Part shown: piece by piece, positions 11,900-23,560 of the stretch
How positions within the stretch are numbered: the stretch's first letter is position 1
Layout: every line of letters begins with the position of its first letter
Origin: Aphelenchoides besseyi
Taxonomy: Eukaryota > Nematoda > Chromadorea > Rhabditida > Aphelenchoididae
Length of the DNA: 64,000 nucleotides
Assembly: GCA_024699855.1 (NCBI GenBank)
Contig: JAMPIQ010000002.1
Span: 14,694,001 to 14,758,000 of the forward strand
Direction of reading: 5' to 3'
The notes under the pieces: generated by a model
Seen by the model: only the letters and a program-made list of their open reading frames with translations
Database searches by the model: none
Told to the model about the DNA's origin: nothing
Translations under genes and position numbers: made by a program

Positions 11900-12230
11900 A
11901 GTTTTAGCGTTTTTGAAAAAGCCAGAAATTAGACGACTACAAGTGCCGGAAGAATACCTAATTCTTCCATGAGCAATAAGAATAGAGTTCCATTGAAGAT
12001 TTTTATTTCTTGATTCTGCTAACAATTAAATACCATTAGAATTGTTGTAAAATATTTAATTCTGTTTTGTTTATTGGAAATAAAGGTTATCTTGTTAAGA
12101 ACACTAGGAGATAATAAAAGACAAACTCAATTAATTGACTATCACGTGTTCTTCTATTTGGGAAGTTTGTCGACGATCACTTTGAAACCTCAAGTTTAGA
12201 GCAATTGAGTTTTTCAGTTGATTTCTCCGT

Positions 12231-12440
12231 GTTATTTCCAATGTTCTTGACTTCTGTGACCACGCTCTTCATTACGCAATAGTCCCTCGTTCAGTGGTGC
12301 CAATGGGTCGGGATCAGGTCAGAGAACGCCAACCGCACGATCTCTGACCGACTGTCTTTTCAACTGACCGCGCTGTCAGTTAGCGCGCTCTTCTTTTTGA
12401 CTTTAGTCACTGAAAAAGAAACCGTTTTTGTACTCTTCAT
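12231..12440 (+). repeat. 210-bp dispersed repeat, copy 2
   Basis: Same orientation, length and nearly the same bases as 7035-7244. Both copies start at GTTATTTCCAATGTTC and end at TGTACTCTTCAT. Confidence 0.8.
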
Positions 12441-12639
12441 TAGCTCTTGATTACTTATTTTTGAATTTATTTAATCGAATAAAAGACCAAATATCGTGTC
12501 GACAATCGTTCGTTTTGAAGCTCACAGCTGACGGACTTTACAAGCTCTTTACGATGTATAAAGAGATTGATCATATTGCAAGCTTATTGATTTTAGCAAT
12601 TGCTAAAGATAATTGGTTGATTGAGTAAAGCTACTTGTG

Positions 12640-12985
12640 GACGGTGATAATTTCAAGAGTTTGCGTATTTTAGTGGAGTTTAATTTGGTTATAAGGTGAC
12701 AAGTAGCTTGGGTAATCGTGGCGTTGGGTTAATAGTGTGAGTTAAAGCGAAGTTTGGTGACGTTGATGGGCGTTAACCCAAAAAGTGCAAGAAAATTTTG
12801 CGAATACGTTTCATAGTAAAGTAAAGAAAAGTTTATTTTTCCAAAGTAACCGTCGTTAATTTTATTGTGGTTAGTGGCGTTGGGTTAGTGGCGTTTGGTT
12901 TGTAGCGTGGGTTGGAGGAGAGTTGGAGTTGATAAAGTTGACTACCTGACGTTTGGGGCCTTCAGCCCGAAAAGTGCAAGACGGT
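12640..12985 (+). repeat. GT-rich repeat shared with the 25.7-28.5 kb array
   Basis: Contains reiterated GTTAGTGGCGTTGG-like motifs, then GGGTTGGAGGAGAGTTGGAG and a segment ending GGCCTTCAGCCCGAAAAGTG. The same order occurs at about 26025-26180, 27190-27350 and, in part, 28440-28540. The repeat therefore lies on both sides of the Helitron. It may mark related elements or part of a larger duplicated unit. Confidence 0.7.
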
Positions 12986-13145
12986 CAACGGACTTTTGAA
13001 TTGTATTAGAAACAGTTTGATACGATAAGAATATTGAAGATGAGTTGGGAAGCAAAACATAAAGTTATGAAAATAAACGGTTCGAGCGGAGTCCTAATCG
13101 GCTCAAAAATCGTTTGTAGTTGTAAGCGGATTGACTCTTAGTTGA

Positions 13146-13195
13146 AAAGCCACTTCACGTGCGCCAACGTGATCAACCCATCGAAGTGGTGCTTT
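13146..13195. other. Inverted repeat near the presumed Helitron 3' end
   Basis: AAAGCCACTTC and GAAGTGGTGCTTT face each other across about 26 bases, with an inner CACGTGCGCCAACGTG. It lies about 60 bases beyond the helicase stop. Helitrons end in a short hairpin followed by CTRR; no clear CTRR placement was found, so this is only suggestive. Confidence 0.35.
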
Positions 13196-13250
13196 ATTTG
13201 TGAAGGAAAAAAGCGTAAGAAACCTATTTGTGTCAAAGAATGAACGACAA

Positions 13251-16180
13251 TTAAACATCCATTGAATCGTCGTCATCGGCTGTCGGATTGGCCGGTGGAT
13301 TGACGGGAGCAGTTGTGGTAACGACGTTGGAGTTAACTGCGTTCGCGTCAGCTTCCAATTGTGTCACGAATTTCGTGACTTCCGGATTGACAACATTCAA
13401 CATCAACTTGCTTTGCTGCTGTTGTGCTTTGGGATCGGTTTGCACATTATCCGGGTTGAAAATGTAGATGTCAGATGCGCGACGAACACGCGACAAAGCC
13501 ACATACAACTGACCGTGCGCAAAGACCGGCGAGTTCAAATACAAACCGATTCGCTCCATTGTTTGGCCCTGGGCTTTGTTGATGGTCATTGCGAATGCCA
13601 ATTTCAAAGGAAATTGGACACGACGAAAAGCCACCGTTTGGAGTTGATCGTAGTTGACTTTGCGATCGAAAACTCGACGAACAACGTCGATTTCTTCGCC
13701 AGTTAAAACCATCGGACTCGATGTGACGAACAGTCACAACGTCCGGTTGCAAATCGGTGACAACTGCCGGAGTGCCGTTGCATAGTCGGTAGGAGGTGTC
13801 GATGTTCGAAATGAACATGACTTTTGCTCCGATCTTCAGCTTCAATTGCTGTTGAGTCAAGCCGGTCTCTTCGATTTGACCCAAATACTCGGTCATTGCG
13901 TTGACGGCCGAATCGTTCAACGGATCGATGGCATTCTCGTCTTCGATCGTGTTGATGGCCTCGTAGACAATCGTTTGTCCGGGCAATTTTTTCAGCAACT
14001 CTTCGTTGATCGAGTTGATGGTCACATTCAACGGCGCAACAATCGCCGAGTTGGACGTGATGTTTCCGCTTTGCAAAAGTGCCGACGGAAACACTCGATC
14101 TTGGAGTTCCTGAAGATCGTTGACCAAATTGAAGTCCGACAAAGCAAGTACTGTCGAGTAGTAGTCGGTTTGTCGCACGATCGGTTTGTTGGCAATTCCG
14201 ACGTCGCGCAAAAATGAGCGGAACCGAATCTGATTCGCGTCAGTTCGGTGGTTTTGACGCAGGCACAGGAATTTGATTGTACCTTTCTCATGCTCGGCAA
14301 TCAGACTTTCGTCGAAGCCGGAAGCCACGTTTCCGTTTCGAACGATCGGCAGAATTTGTCGAAAGTCGCCGCCAAAAACGATCACCAATCGTCGTTTGAC
14401 GTACGGACCTTGACGAACGTCTTGAATTACACGTTTCATGTAATTGTAGACGTTTTGATGCATTGCCGATGCTTCATCAATTAGAAGAAGTCACCAGCGG
14501 CGAATCGCTTCGGCAGCCCGACAATGTTTGTTCATTCGTGATTCCGAGTCCGAAGCGAGGTCTGTTGGAATCATGAATCGGGAATGAACGGTTTGTCCTT
14601 GGAACAAAAGCGACGCGGCGATTCCCGTCGTTGCGCTAGCGGCAAATGGAATGCCGTGCTCATTGCATTGTCGAATCAACTGATTGTACAATGTCGTCTT
14701 GCCAGTTCCACCTTCACCGTGTAAGAAGAACATTAACGGTGGCGGAATCGGTTGGCCATTTGGAAGTTCGGACTGTTGAATGGAGTGCCAGATCAGGTCG
14801 AAGGCTTGTTGCTGATCGGAACCCAAATTGACGTGCGGAATCTGATTGACGTCATGATAGCGCGTTTGATCGTCGCCCTCCAAAAAATCAACAGCCATTT
14901 CGCCGTGAAATTCCGGATTGAATGCAGTGACCGTTCCATCCGGTTGTGGCAAATCGAAATCACTCAAAGTGAAATCTCGATTATTCAGATGCCATTCCAG
15001 AATACGCAGCGCGATTTGCTCGGCTCGTTGTTTGCGCATACTGTCACTCAAATGTGCGAAACGATTTCCGAGTGGTGGTCGCATGACGGCAGATAATCAA
15101 AGTACAGTTGACGTGGACTTTGCAACAACTCGGCGCCGTTAATCAAAACCTGCGCGAAAAGGAAAACGAATCGACGAATTGGATGACCGGCACGTTGATC
15201 GAGTGCGTTTCTCCAAATCAAATCCGATTCCATTAGACCCATTTGTTGGGCCGCGGTGACGAAGTCTAATTCGCCGAAACCGTTCGGATCGAATTGACGG
15301 TAAGTGATTCCGTTCACTGTCGCCAACTGTTCGAAGTTTTGAACGCACTTCATTCGTAAAACAATTGTTCGCAGAGCCAACAATTGACGATTTTTGACAT
15401 TCACTTCATACATTGCAACTACACGTTTACGTTTCAATTGCAATTTCTTGAAAGTACGTTTACGTTTATCGTAGTTGTACTCGTAGTGGAAGTCTTTGTA
15501 CGTCAAATCGGCCGTCTCATTCGGATTTTCACGGCAGAATTCATGTATGCTGTGAAACGCGAATGGACTTCGCTTGTCGAGTTGGCACGACGAACAATGT
15601 CTTCGGCCCGATCACCATTTGCGACAATCAAATACGACTCCTTCGGCAAATAGACTCCAATTATGATCACATGAGAAAAGTAGAACGGGCCTTTCGACAG
15701 CAGATTCATAACTGCTTCGTAGTCACTACAGTACATCAAAGACATTTGATATCGTGCTTCATTGTAGTTGACCGTTTTATCATCGTTGATTTCGATGAAC
15801 GGATTGTTTTGAGCGCCTTTGCTCACAACTTCAATAAACGCCGTCGACATCTGTCCTTTCATGATGTATTTGATCGCGTAGCCGGTGGTGTTTCACGTGA
15901 CCACCGCTTCCAGATTGGCGTGTCCGTTCCACGTTTTCAATCCATAAGGATTGTAGGGAACGACGTCTCTGTCTGTCAAAACTTTTCCACCCTTTTTCGG
16001 GACTGTAAAAGAACCCAAATTGGCGGGCAAACGTGCATACTGAATGAATCCGTAATGCACTTGTGTGGTCAGCGATTCAGGCATCGGAAAACGGCGTTTG
16101 CACGGTGTTTTCGTTGGATTGACCGGATCTCGACAAACGCTTTTCTCATTACAATTGTGGAGCATAAATGAAGCTGCCAG
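13251..16180 (-). pseudogene. Helitron Rep C-terminal part and PIF1-type helicase
   Basis: Continuation of the Rep reading frame after the MULE. From 16180: the C-terminal Rep region with the paired tyrosines YAIKY (about 15865-15885), preceded by VVPYNPYGLKTWNGHANLE. The helicase follows: Walker A GEGGTGKT near 14695-14720, LIDEASAMH (Walker B region) at about 14460-14490, GGDFRQILPI, LRQNHR, and the C-terminal [13 protein letters not shown]...YVALSRVRR motifs of PIF1/Dda helicases, stop at 13251. Damage: in-frame stops at 15893-15895 and 14491-14493, and frame shifts near 15510, 15085 and 13720. Catalytic motifs themselves remain readable, so decay is fairly recent. Confidence 0.9.
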
Positions 16181-16199
16181 GTCGTAAAGGAGTGCGTCC

Positions 16200-16280
16200 T
16201 AATTCATCCCCGCCGATTCATCCCCGAGCCGATTCATCCCCGGTCCAATTCATCCCCCATAACTCTTCATCCCTTCTAAA
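16200..16280 (+). repeat. Subterminal GATTCATCCCC iterons of the MULE
   Basis: ATTCATCCCC occurs four times in a row-like arrangement here, and twice as the inverse GGGGATGAAT at 20296-20325. Such subterminal iterons are plausible transposase-binding sites; the left end has two more copies than the right. Confidence 0.75.
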
Positions 16281-16473
16281 AATCCCCCTCGATTTCTAAC
16301 ACAAACATTCTAGAGTGAAGGTAAAACGAAGAAGGTCAATTTGTAAAATTTATAGAATGCGCGAAAAGAGTGATAGTTCAAAAGAAAAAACATAATGCAA
16401 GTTAAGTGATTATGAGCAATGAATTAACTGAGAGAATCCAAGAACCATAATTATGATTGAAAATAGTAGTAAT

Positions 16474-19400
16474 TTAGAAGTTTCGAACCAGGGATTTTAA
16501 GTACTCCATTGGCATTCGATTGCCAAATCCTTCTGCCACAATTTGTTTAATAGCTTCGTGTCGTGTTTCCACAGCCAAAGGTCGTTTCCGTGAATGTGAT
16601 TGAGACAACGCCAAGTGTTTATCCATGTCATCATCACGCACGAGTTGAAGGTTTTGAAGCTTTTCAATTAAGGTCAAAACGCTTGGATGTTCGAAACCCA
16701 CGAACTTGTTGAGTGCTTGATGAGCGCTTTCAGAGAAGTTGTTGGTACGCGAATCATCTTGCAACGTTCGTTCGTGCATATTCCTGTAGTCGTATGAGTT
16801 ACAAACGTAATCTTTTTAAAGAATACTCACCATATTTCGTGAGCGAACATTCTTGGCCTAACACGACGACCATTTCGTTTCTTCTCACCGATGTAATTGG
16901 TTTCGAACCAGGAAATTAATCCCAAAATTGCATTCGTTTGGACATCGTCAAGACTTAAGCTATTTAAATGTTCCACGAGTTCGGTCCACAAACGATCGAT
17001 TTCGTCCAATGGAACAAAACTCATGGCCGCAATCATTTTGCATGACCATTTAAAATTGGCATCTGAGTCATAACTCGATTTTGCTCCAAGTTGAGCGACG
17101 TGAGTTCGCAATAATTGCATAAGATGGAACCAACAACCATGTACGTTCACATCCGGCCAAGTGGACTCAATTGCAACGTGAATTGCTTTCTCAAAGTCGC
17201 ACACAACATTTTGCGGTTGAAGTTCAGGCCACAAATCTTCAATGTAATTGAAAACACGTTCGTAAGTGGCGGCAGTCTTGTTCTCGAGTAGGATATAAAA
17301 CAGTGGATAAGCTTTCTTGACGCCGTTTGTTTGTCGTTCACCCATGATTGTGAAAAGCTGATAAAAAACGCGAGGTGTGATCTGAATGAAGATTAAACGA
17401 GTAATCCCTTGATCATTACCTTGAATGTGCCGTCTACGTACAGTGTACGAACCAAAGATGACCACTCTCGATTCTTTTCTGCTCCAAAAATCAAGATACG
17501 TGAATGTTCAGGTTCTTGTTCTTGTGAATCCAAAAGAAGAAAAGCTCGATTTTGATAGAATTTGCAATGATCGGGAAGAACGACTTCGCTCGCGTTTGTC
17601 GGATCAATTGTTCGTTGTCCTCCTTTCTTTCGAGCCCGATAAACCAAATTGCGAAGTGAACTAGCACTCGGAACCTTTAAGTGCTGAACGTTCTCCACTC
17701 CTTCCAAAACACGAGCACGAATCTGAGTTGGTTTCTATATTGTAAGTCAAAGTACAGGGTGGGCCAAAATGAACTCCCGTCGGTTTCTTGCGAATAACTT
17801 TTTATCGATGATTTTTTTCTGAACAAAGTATATATTTTCTTGGCCCCTATAGTCCCCATTCTCAAATAAAAACAAAGTTAAAATTTTGAAATTTTGAAAA
17901 AATTTCACCTTACCCCCCTCTTTGGTCCAATTTTATCGATCTTGACCATGTTCGGTTTTCTTTTTTTGTCTCCAATGAATTACACGGTCGTTCAAAAGCT
18001 GCATTTTTGCGAATTTTCATCGAAGAACGTTACGATTATTGGAAGTTTCAAAGTCGAGTTCGTCGCGAAGTTCAAAATGGTCAAGCTCGAGTTCCCGATA
18101 TGAAAACAATCAAATCATGGGATGAAATGCTTCGGACTACGGGAAATCTTCATGGACAAAGAGGAAAGAACAAACCAAAGTGCGTTAACAAATTCACTTT
18201 TCAAATTTTGATTTGCTCGTCTTTTTAAGACAAGTTCGTTCTGAAGAAACAATTGCTGATGTTCGAGATGCTTTCACTGCCAATCCGCATCTTTCCACCC
18301 GCCGCAATCCTTTCGTTCAAAGCACCAATGATGACGAAGAAATGGACGTTTCAACTTCTTCTGACAACAACTCAACGTGCGATGGAACGCCGCGTCCTTG
18401 GCATCAGACTCCGCGACAAAATCCGAAGCGAAAACGTCCGAGCACAAACGCAATTCAAAGATGCGGTGGAAGACGCTCTTCAAAGAAAACTCAGATGGGC
18501 CGGACATGTGGCACGACGGAATGACAATCGATGGACGACCAAAACCACTTTTTGGCGACCATTTGATTGCAAACCTCCACTTGGAAGACCTGCTGATAAA
18601 TGGCGAAAAGACTTGGAGCGCACGATGGGAACGTCATGGCCACAAATCGCCCAAGACCGGAGCGAATGGAAACAGAGGTCGAAGTATTCGCATCAACTTA
18701 TCATTTAATCCAACCTGCCTCTTATTTCACATTGTATTGATAGTTGATTGAAACGAATAAACTTGTAACTTGTAACAACTTCTTCGATGTCGCGAACGAC
18801 TTTACGAAGAATTCTGAAAGATGATTTGAAGTTTCGTCCTTATCATCTTCAAATGGCGCATGCACTCAACGAACCCGACTAGATGCGCGAATCGATTTTG
18901 CTCGAGGGTGAATTGGAGCGACAAACAGCAGATCTCGCTCGTCTGTCGAACCTCGTGTTTACAGACGAGGCCCACTTTCATTTCGATGGGGGAGTGAATC
19001 GGCAAGATTGGATCATGTGGGCTGATGAAAACCCGCATTGGTTTGATGTTCGTCGGCTTCATTCTCTCAAGTTGACTGTGTGGATTATCGTTAGTGTTGA
19101 AGGAGTCGTTGGGCCCTTTTTTTGGGAACCGGAAGGTACCGAAAGAGGAATCAATGCCCAATTGATGCAACGTACGCTCGAAAATTTGGTGGTTCCAGAG
19201 TTGCAAACTTGGCCAAATTTCGATGACCTTGTTTTTTAACAAGACGGTGCTCCACCGCATATTGGAAATAACGTTCTTGCATTGCTTGATCGTTTTTTTC
19301 CAAATGGATGGATAGCCCGGGGAACCCGACAACACCCGGCTCCTGTTGCGTGGCCTCCTCGGAGTCCCGACCTCACTTGGATGGATTATTCCATTTGGGG

Positions 19401-20146
19401 GTTCATGAAGAGCCGGATTTTCCATCGGGATCAGCCGCCAGTCACTCTTGAGGAACTGAGAGCAGCAATCGTGGAAGTTGCCAACGATCTTCGACAAAAT
19501 CGCACAATGAGAGAACAAATCGCGGCCAGTTTTCCTCGTCGTCTTCATCAATGCTTGGAGCGTGAAGGCGGCCAAGTGGAAATCCGTTAGTCAATTGTTT
19601 TTGTTGTTAATTTGTTAATCAAACGCTTTTTTTAAAAATGAGAAACAAACCGAACATGGTCAAGATCGACAAAATTGGACCAAAGAGGGGGGTAAGGTGA
19701 AATTTTTTCAAAATTTTAACTTTGTTTTTATTTGAGAATGGGGACTATAGGGGCCAAGAAAATATATACTTTGTTCAGAAAAAAATCATCGATAAAAAGT
19801 TATTCGCAAGAAACCGACGAGAGTTCATTTTGGCCCACCCTGTACTAAGAACAAATCAACTTACTTCCACAGTCTCTCTAGCTCGAGTTTTGACGTTATT
19901 CAACACGATTCGACGTCCAACTTCTCCTGGTGAACTGTCATGTCCCGAATGTGTTGGATACTCGTGAGCAACTTCACCATCCGGAACTTGAATCAAACCG
20001 GCGTTTGTACGAACTCGAGCACGACATCCAGTTTTTTGAAACAACGAACATCGCCATGAAATGTATCCATCTTTCAACTCTCGATGTTTCCAAAACGTGT
20101 GACCATTGACGGCGAGAATCTTCTGTTCACGATTTGACCGTAGCAT
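16474..20146 (-). CDS. MULE transposase with FLYWCH zinc finger, apparently intact
   Basis: Four exons on the minus strand: 20146-19865, 17734-17420, 17381-16831 and 16783-16474, joined by GT-AG introns in phase into a protein of about 485 residues. Exon 1 holds an FLYWCH DNA-binding finger (EQKILAVNGHTFWKHRE, WRCSLFQKTGCRARVRT, then H-x-H-like spacing around HEYPTHSGH). Exons 2-3 hold the MULE DDE domain: YVDGTFK (first D), DFEKA (second D) and GCWFHLMQ. The start at 20146 is the first methionine before the FLYWCH; about 190 bases separate it from the element end. Intron 1 is bloated to 2130 bp because a mariner landed in it; without that it is about 40 bp. No frame break was found, unlike the Helitron around it, so the MULE arrived later and could still encode an active enzyme. 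Confidence 0.88.
17975..19590 (+). pseudogene. DD41D mariner transposase, interrupted
   Basis: Starts at 17975; the N-terminal HTH region reads FIEERYDYWKFQSRVRREVQ after an apparent one-base slip in a T run near 18005. A 40-50 base intron near 18181-18232 (GTGCGT to TTTTTAAG) joins KNKPK to QVRSEETIADVRDAF. The LINE then splits the frame at 18360; it resumes at 18785 with SRTTLRRILKDDLKFRPY. Catalytic region: FTDEAHF, QDGAPPH and PPRSPDL, with 41 residues between the last two aspartates. In-frame stops at 18880-18882 and 19237-19239 both fit C-to-T changes in glutamine codons. Stop at 19588-19590. Confidence 0.85.
18361..18775 (+). mobile_element. 5'-truncated RTE-like LINE fragment
   Basis: 415-bp insertion flanked by a perfect 9-bp duplication CAACTTCTT (18352-18360 and 18776-18784). 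It encodes the C-terminal end of a non-LTR reverse-transcriptase polyprotein (LQRKLRWAGHVARR, then KPPLGRPADKWRKDLE and AQDRSEWK, typical of RTE/BovB-type tails). It ends in a short tandem ACTTGTA repeat rather than poly(A), as RTE elements do. Severe 5' truncation is normal for LINE insertions. Confidence 0.88.
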
Positions 20147-20343
20147 AATAAGAAAATACGATTCGGATGACAATTGAACTAGTAGTAAGAAACACTGACG
20201 AAACAACAAGATCTGAGAAAAAGATGTTTGTGTGCCCGTAGTTTCTTTAAATGATTTCAAATTTGCGATCAAAAATTTTAGGGATGAAGAGTTATGGGGG
20301 ATGAATTGGACCGGGGATGAATTGGGATCCTCCCGTCGTAAAG

Positions 20344-22398
20344 GCGTTTGTCGATTTTTGGATCGGGAATTCGTGCCGAAATAAATTGGTTGACGAATTC
20401 GGCGGTTGTTTTCTGTTCGTTCTTATCGATCCAAACCAAAATGTGGGCGTGTGGATTGCCACGCTTTTGGAATTCGATCGAAAGCAGTGAAGCAGCAAAC
20501 TTCCCGAAGATGCCTTCACTTTGTTGACCGTACTGAGTTTTCCGGTAATTCGTGCCACGAATCTCGTGCATCAACATGTTCAACTTGATGATAAAGATCC
20601 GCGTCAAAGTGAAGGAGTCCGTTTCCGGATCGGTGCCAAGCATTCGGCATGAGGCAATATGGTCGGGCCAATTTTTGTTTGCGGTGACCGTGTAGAAGAA
20701 CGTCGGTGCACCGAGTTCGTGGGCCATTGCCATTCCCTTCGCGTAAGCACGCTGATTGTATTGCCACGACAACTTGTGATGGGGCGGAAATCGGTAAATT
20801 TTGCCCAGTTGATGACCGGGCAATCGTTCTCGCAAAATTTTGTCGTAGTGAGTAATCACGTACTGACACGAAACTATTCGTTGATTTTGTGGAACTTTGA
20901 AATTGTACCAATCAACTTCCCGACGAACAACCTCGTGGTGGTTCTTGATCAAAAGAATTCGACCGGGTTTTCCGGTGCTCCAAATTCGATTGATCATTTT
21001 GTCCGATTTGCGATGTTACATTCGATACAGCGTTTGTTCGCGGATCGAAGCATACATACGTTGACCTTTTCGAGTGACCGGATTGTTGTGGTCGATCTCT
21101 TCAGGTTCGATGTCTTTCGCATCCAAATCCTCAGCATCCGACTCACAATCCTCATCAAATCCAACTTCCAGAGCATCGTCCATTGGATTTGGCGAATCGC
21201 CGGTATCGGCTTTTTGTGGTGCTGCTTGGAGTTTCAAGTCCATCGTGTACCACAGCTCACCGTATGGAAACACAATCGGGTTCATGATTGCATCGAGTTG
21301 AGGCAAATGAGTCATGAACACCGGCGATTTTTTCATTCGCGGATGCAACCAAACACCTTTGGGAATGTCCGGTATTGGCACGTTGCGATCTCGCGGTGTG
21401 AACAGAACCGCAACTTCAGGCGCTTCCGGAGCGTTCTGTTGACGTTCGTGCAGTTTCGGATCGCGCAAATGATCGGGAGCTTGACGTTCGTCAATGAAGC
21501 TCACAATGTAGCGTGGAAACGCGATTCCATCAGCAATAAGCTCATTAATACGTTCCATGCACATTTTGTAACCTTTCGCAATCTGATTGTGGTCCGTTAG
21601 GAAAGCAATCCATTTTGTGAGGAATGCATTTCGATAGCGAATGTCCAGTCGTTTATAGACTGGATTATTGCGCATATTCTCCATGATCATATCCGGAGCT
21701 TCGAGCGTGTACTGCTGACCGAAAATTCGAACGGCATCAGCTCGTGACTGAATGTACGACAGATTATTCTGCACAATGCCGTTGATCAGTTGAACCGGTG
21801 CTCCGGCAACTCCACTATCGCGTTTTTGAAACGATCGTGAACCAAATGCGGTCAAATTATTGATTTCGGGAATGTGGGCTTGAAACCATTTTGACATTTC
21901 ACGCTCATACGCATTGTTTTGGTTCTGATTGAATTTGCCAATGTACAGTAGACGTTCCATCCAATCCGGATAGCGACAAAACTCGGGCATTTCAATCGTA
22001 CCATTCGCACAGCACTTTGAACTGTTTTCGGCGTGAAACAAAAACGCCCTACAGTACTTGCACTCGTAAACCGGCAATCCGACGTCATAAGTGTTCGTGA
22101 TTGCTTTACAACAAATCGCCGCAGCACACGCCAATGTCGGTCGACCGCGAGATCGATTGGGCAATGGCGGAAACGAACGTTTCGGCAAATTCTGCATGAC
22201 TCGCAGTCCACTTCGCAAATTTCTTGATCGACCGACGATTTCGAGATCGAATCGCGGGCTTGGACCGTCGGGCAACTTTTTCGACTTGTGTGTTATTGAT
22301 TGAATCAAATTCAACTTTTTGGCCTTTGATTCTTCGTCTGAATCAACTGGATTGCTGATTGAACTCAATGACGCGAACGATTTGTTCAATTCGTCCAT
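20344..22398 (-). pseudogene. Helitron Rep N-terminal part with HUH motif
   Basis: Opens at 22398 with MDELNKSFASL, two bases after the stop codon region of a small upstream frame. It contains a cysteine-rich Helitron N-terminal zinc-binding region (ACAAAICCKAI...YECKYCRAFLF...CC), the Helitron_like_N block, and the HUH nuclease motif RGNPHAHILVW near 20431-20460. FYTVTANKNWPDH corresponds to the conserved Rep motif before it. An in-frame TAA at 21016-21018 interrupts the frame. The MULE lies at 20343, after KRLYD, and the frame resumes at 16180. Confidence 0.9.
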
Positions 22399-22605
22399 TT
22401 ATTTATCCCCATCAGCTTGAACAACTCCATCGACTTCCAACTCAGCAAATTTGAGTGGCATTTTTTGTTGACTCGGAGCTCGAGTTTGTTGTTCGATTTC
22501 ATCATCTTGAAATTGGAAATCCAATAATGCGGCGTTAAAATCGGGTTCTTTGTGATTCCAGTGGTCGACAAAATCAGTTTTATCATTCGCTTCAGTTCCA
22601 GACAT
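22399..22605 (-). CDS. Short acidic frame between Ulp1-like and Rep frames of the Helitron
   Basis: 68 codons opening at 22605 with MSGTEANDKTDFVDHWNH and ending directly before the Rep start codon. Acidic and without a recognised domain. Position suggests either a small accessory protein or the degraded end of the protease protein. No independent evidence of expression. Confidence 0.3.
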   Translation of the reverse strand: MSGTEANDKTDFVDHWNHKEPDFNAALLDFQFQDDEIEQQTRAPSQQKMPLKFAELEVDGVVQADGDK

Positions 22606-22653
22606 CGAGTCTTTGTCACTGTGCGAATCACTGTTGACCTTATGAACTACAGG

Positions 22654-23560
22654 CTACTTGCTGATCGTATTGGTCGATTCGTTGACCGGCGCAGCAAAAG
22701 GCGGATTATCAAAGAGAACCAAAAGTTGCTCTTTCAGCCATCGACGACGGTGCTCACCGTCCAGATTATTGCGCGAAAAAATTTTGGTCTTTGCTTTTTG
22801 ATTGTTCAAAAAGTCAATTGTGTTATGGGCGGCGAACCCTGCACAACTGTGACCGTCGGTTTGTGTGTCCGAATATTGACTGATATCGCGTGTGTATGTT
22901 CGACAATGTAGCGAAACATTTGCGAATGGACGAAGAACGTTCAGATCAATCAAAGCCAAACAGCTTTCGTACTGAGTCGAATCCGATAATTCGGTAAACG
23001 AATCGCAATAGAAAAGAACCTCCGTTTTAGAACCGTTGTCGTAATGAAAAATCGTCATAATGAAATGATTTCCGGTAAAAATTGGAGCCACCAAATACTC
23101 GAGTGGTTTGTTTTGTGGTGCCGCAATCGGAAAATTGAGTGGATTGTTGCCAGCAGCGCCTAATTGTTGTCGACTTTGCTCGTTCCAAAACGATAAGTCC
23201 CAGTAGCCGATTGCTCGACTATCGTTCTTGATATAGTTCAAAAGTAATCACTTCGCCTTGAAGATATTGCGGTAGGTCAATATCATTGACAAAAGCTAAC
23301 GGCAAAATGGGATTGTATCGACATTGATTGTAATGAAGCTCAATATACTTTTCGCGCAAAACATCCTTGACTTCAACAGCGATTGTCGTGTAGCACTCGA
23401 CATCTTTGTCAATCGCCTTTTCTGATTCTTGTTCTTCCGGCAATTCAGAATCATTTGCTGATTCGATTGGGAAGCCAGTTTTCAGTTTTTTCGGTCGTCC
23501 TGAACCTCCGCGACGTTTTTTGGGCGGTCGACCTTTCGGTTTTCCTGTGGACGGTTTGAA
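22654..23560 (-). pseudogene. Helitron-borne Ulp1-type (C48) cysteine protease with AT-hooks
   Basis: The N-terminal part (about 23555-23440) has two AT-hook-like motifs, PKGRPPKKRR and SGRPKK, that would bind AT-rich DNA. The C-terminal part has the SUMO-protease fold: GNHFIMTIFHYD (histidine region), FYCDSF (aspartate) and TDGHSCAGFAAHN (cysteine in the Q/T-D-G-x-S-C context). Ulp1-like proteases are known passengers of several transposon groups and may deconjugate host SUMO. One frame shift occurs near 23235, between GEVITF and NYIKNDSRAIGYW, so the present copy is broken. No in-frame methionine precedes the AT-hooks; an upstream frame to 23754 may be the shifted N-terminus, separated by a run of G bases. 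Confidence 0.75.

Larger units (their letters stand above)
11900..13140. other. Intergenic region with two repeat copies
   Basis: No gene supported. Holds the second 210-bp repeat (12231-12440) and a copy of the GT-rich repeat otherwise found at 25.9-28.5 kb (12640-12985). Confidence 0.5.
17755..19842 (+). mobile_element. DD41D mariner inside the MULE transposase intron
   Basis: 2088-bp element with TA at 17753-17754 and 19843-19844. Terminal inverted repeats are very long (about 200 bp) and begin CAGGGTGGGCCAAAATGAAC on the left; the right copy reads CAGGGTGGGCCAAAATGAAC when inverted. Its transposase runs on the plus strand, opposite to the MULE gene. A LINE fragment at 18361-18775 interrupts it. 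Confidence 0.92.
16190..20334 (-). mobile_element. MULE (Mutator-like) transposon inserted in the Helitron Rep
   Basis: 4145-bp element flanked by a perfect 9-bp target duplication GTCGTAAAG (16181-16189 and 20335-20343). Removing the element and one duplication copy joins the Rep reading frame across the site. Ends read GAGTGCGTCCTAATTCATCC (left) and GGGAGGATCCCAATTCATCC (right, inverted), followed by a longer inverted repeat through about 80 bases. Nine-base duplications are the hallmark of MULEs. It encodes an FLYWCH/MULE transposase on the minus strand and hosts a mariner at 17755-19842. Confidence 0.93.

Noticed and set aside
13359..15653. Long plus-strand frames across the Helitron helicase region
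   Set aside because: They are antisense shadows of the clearly homologous minus-strand helicase and Rep.
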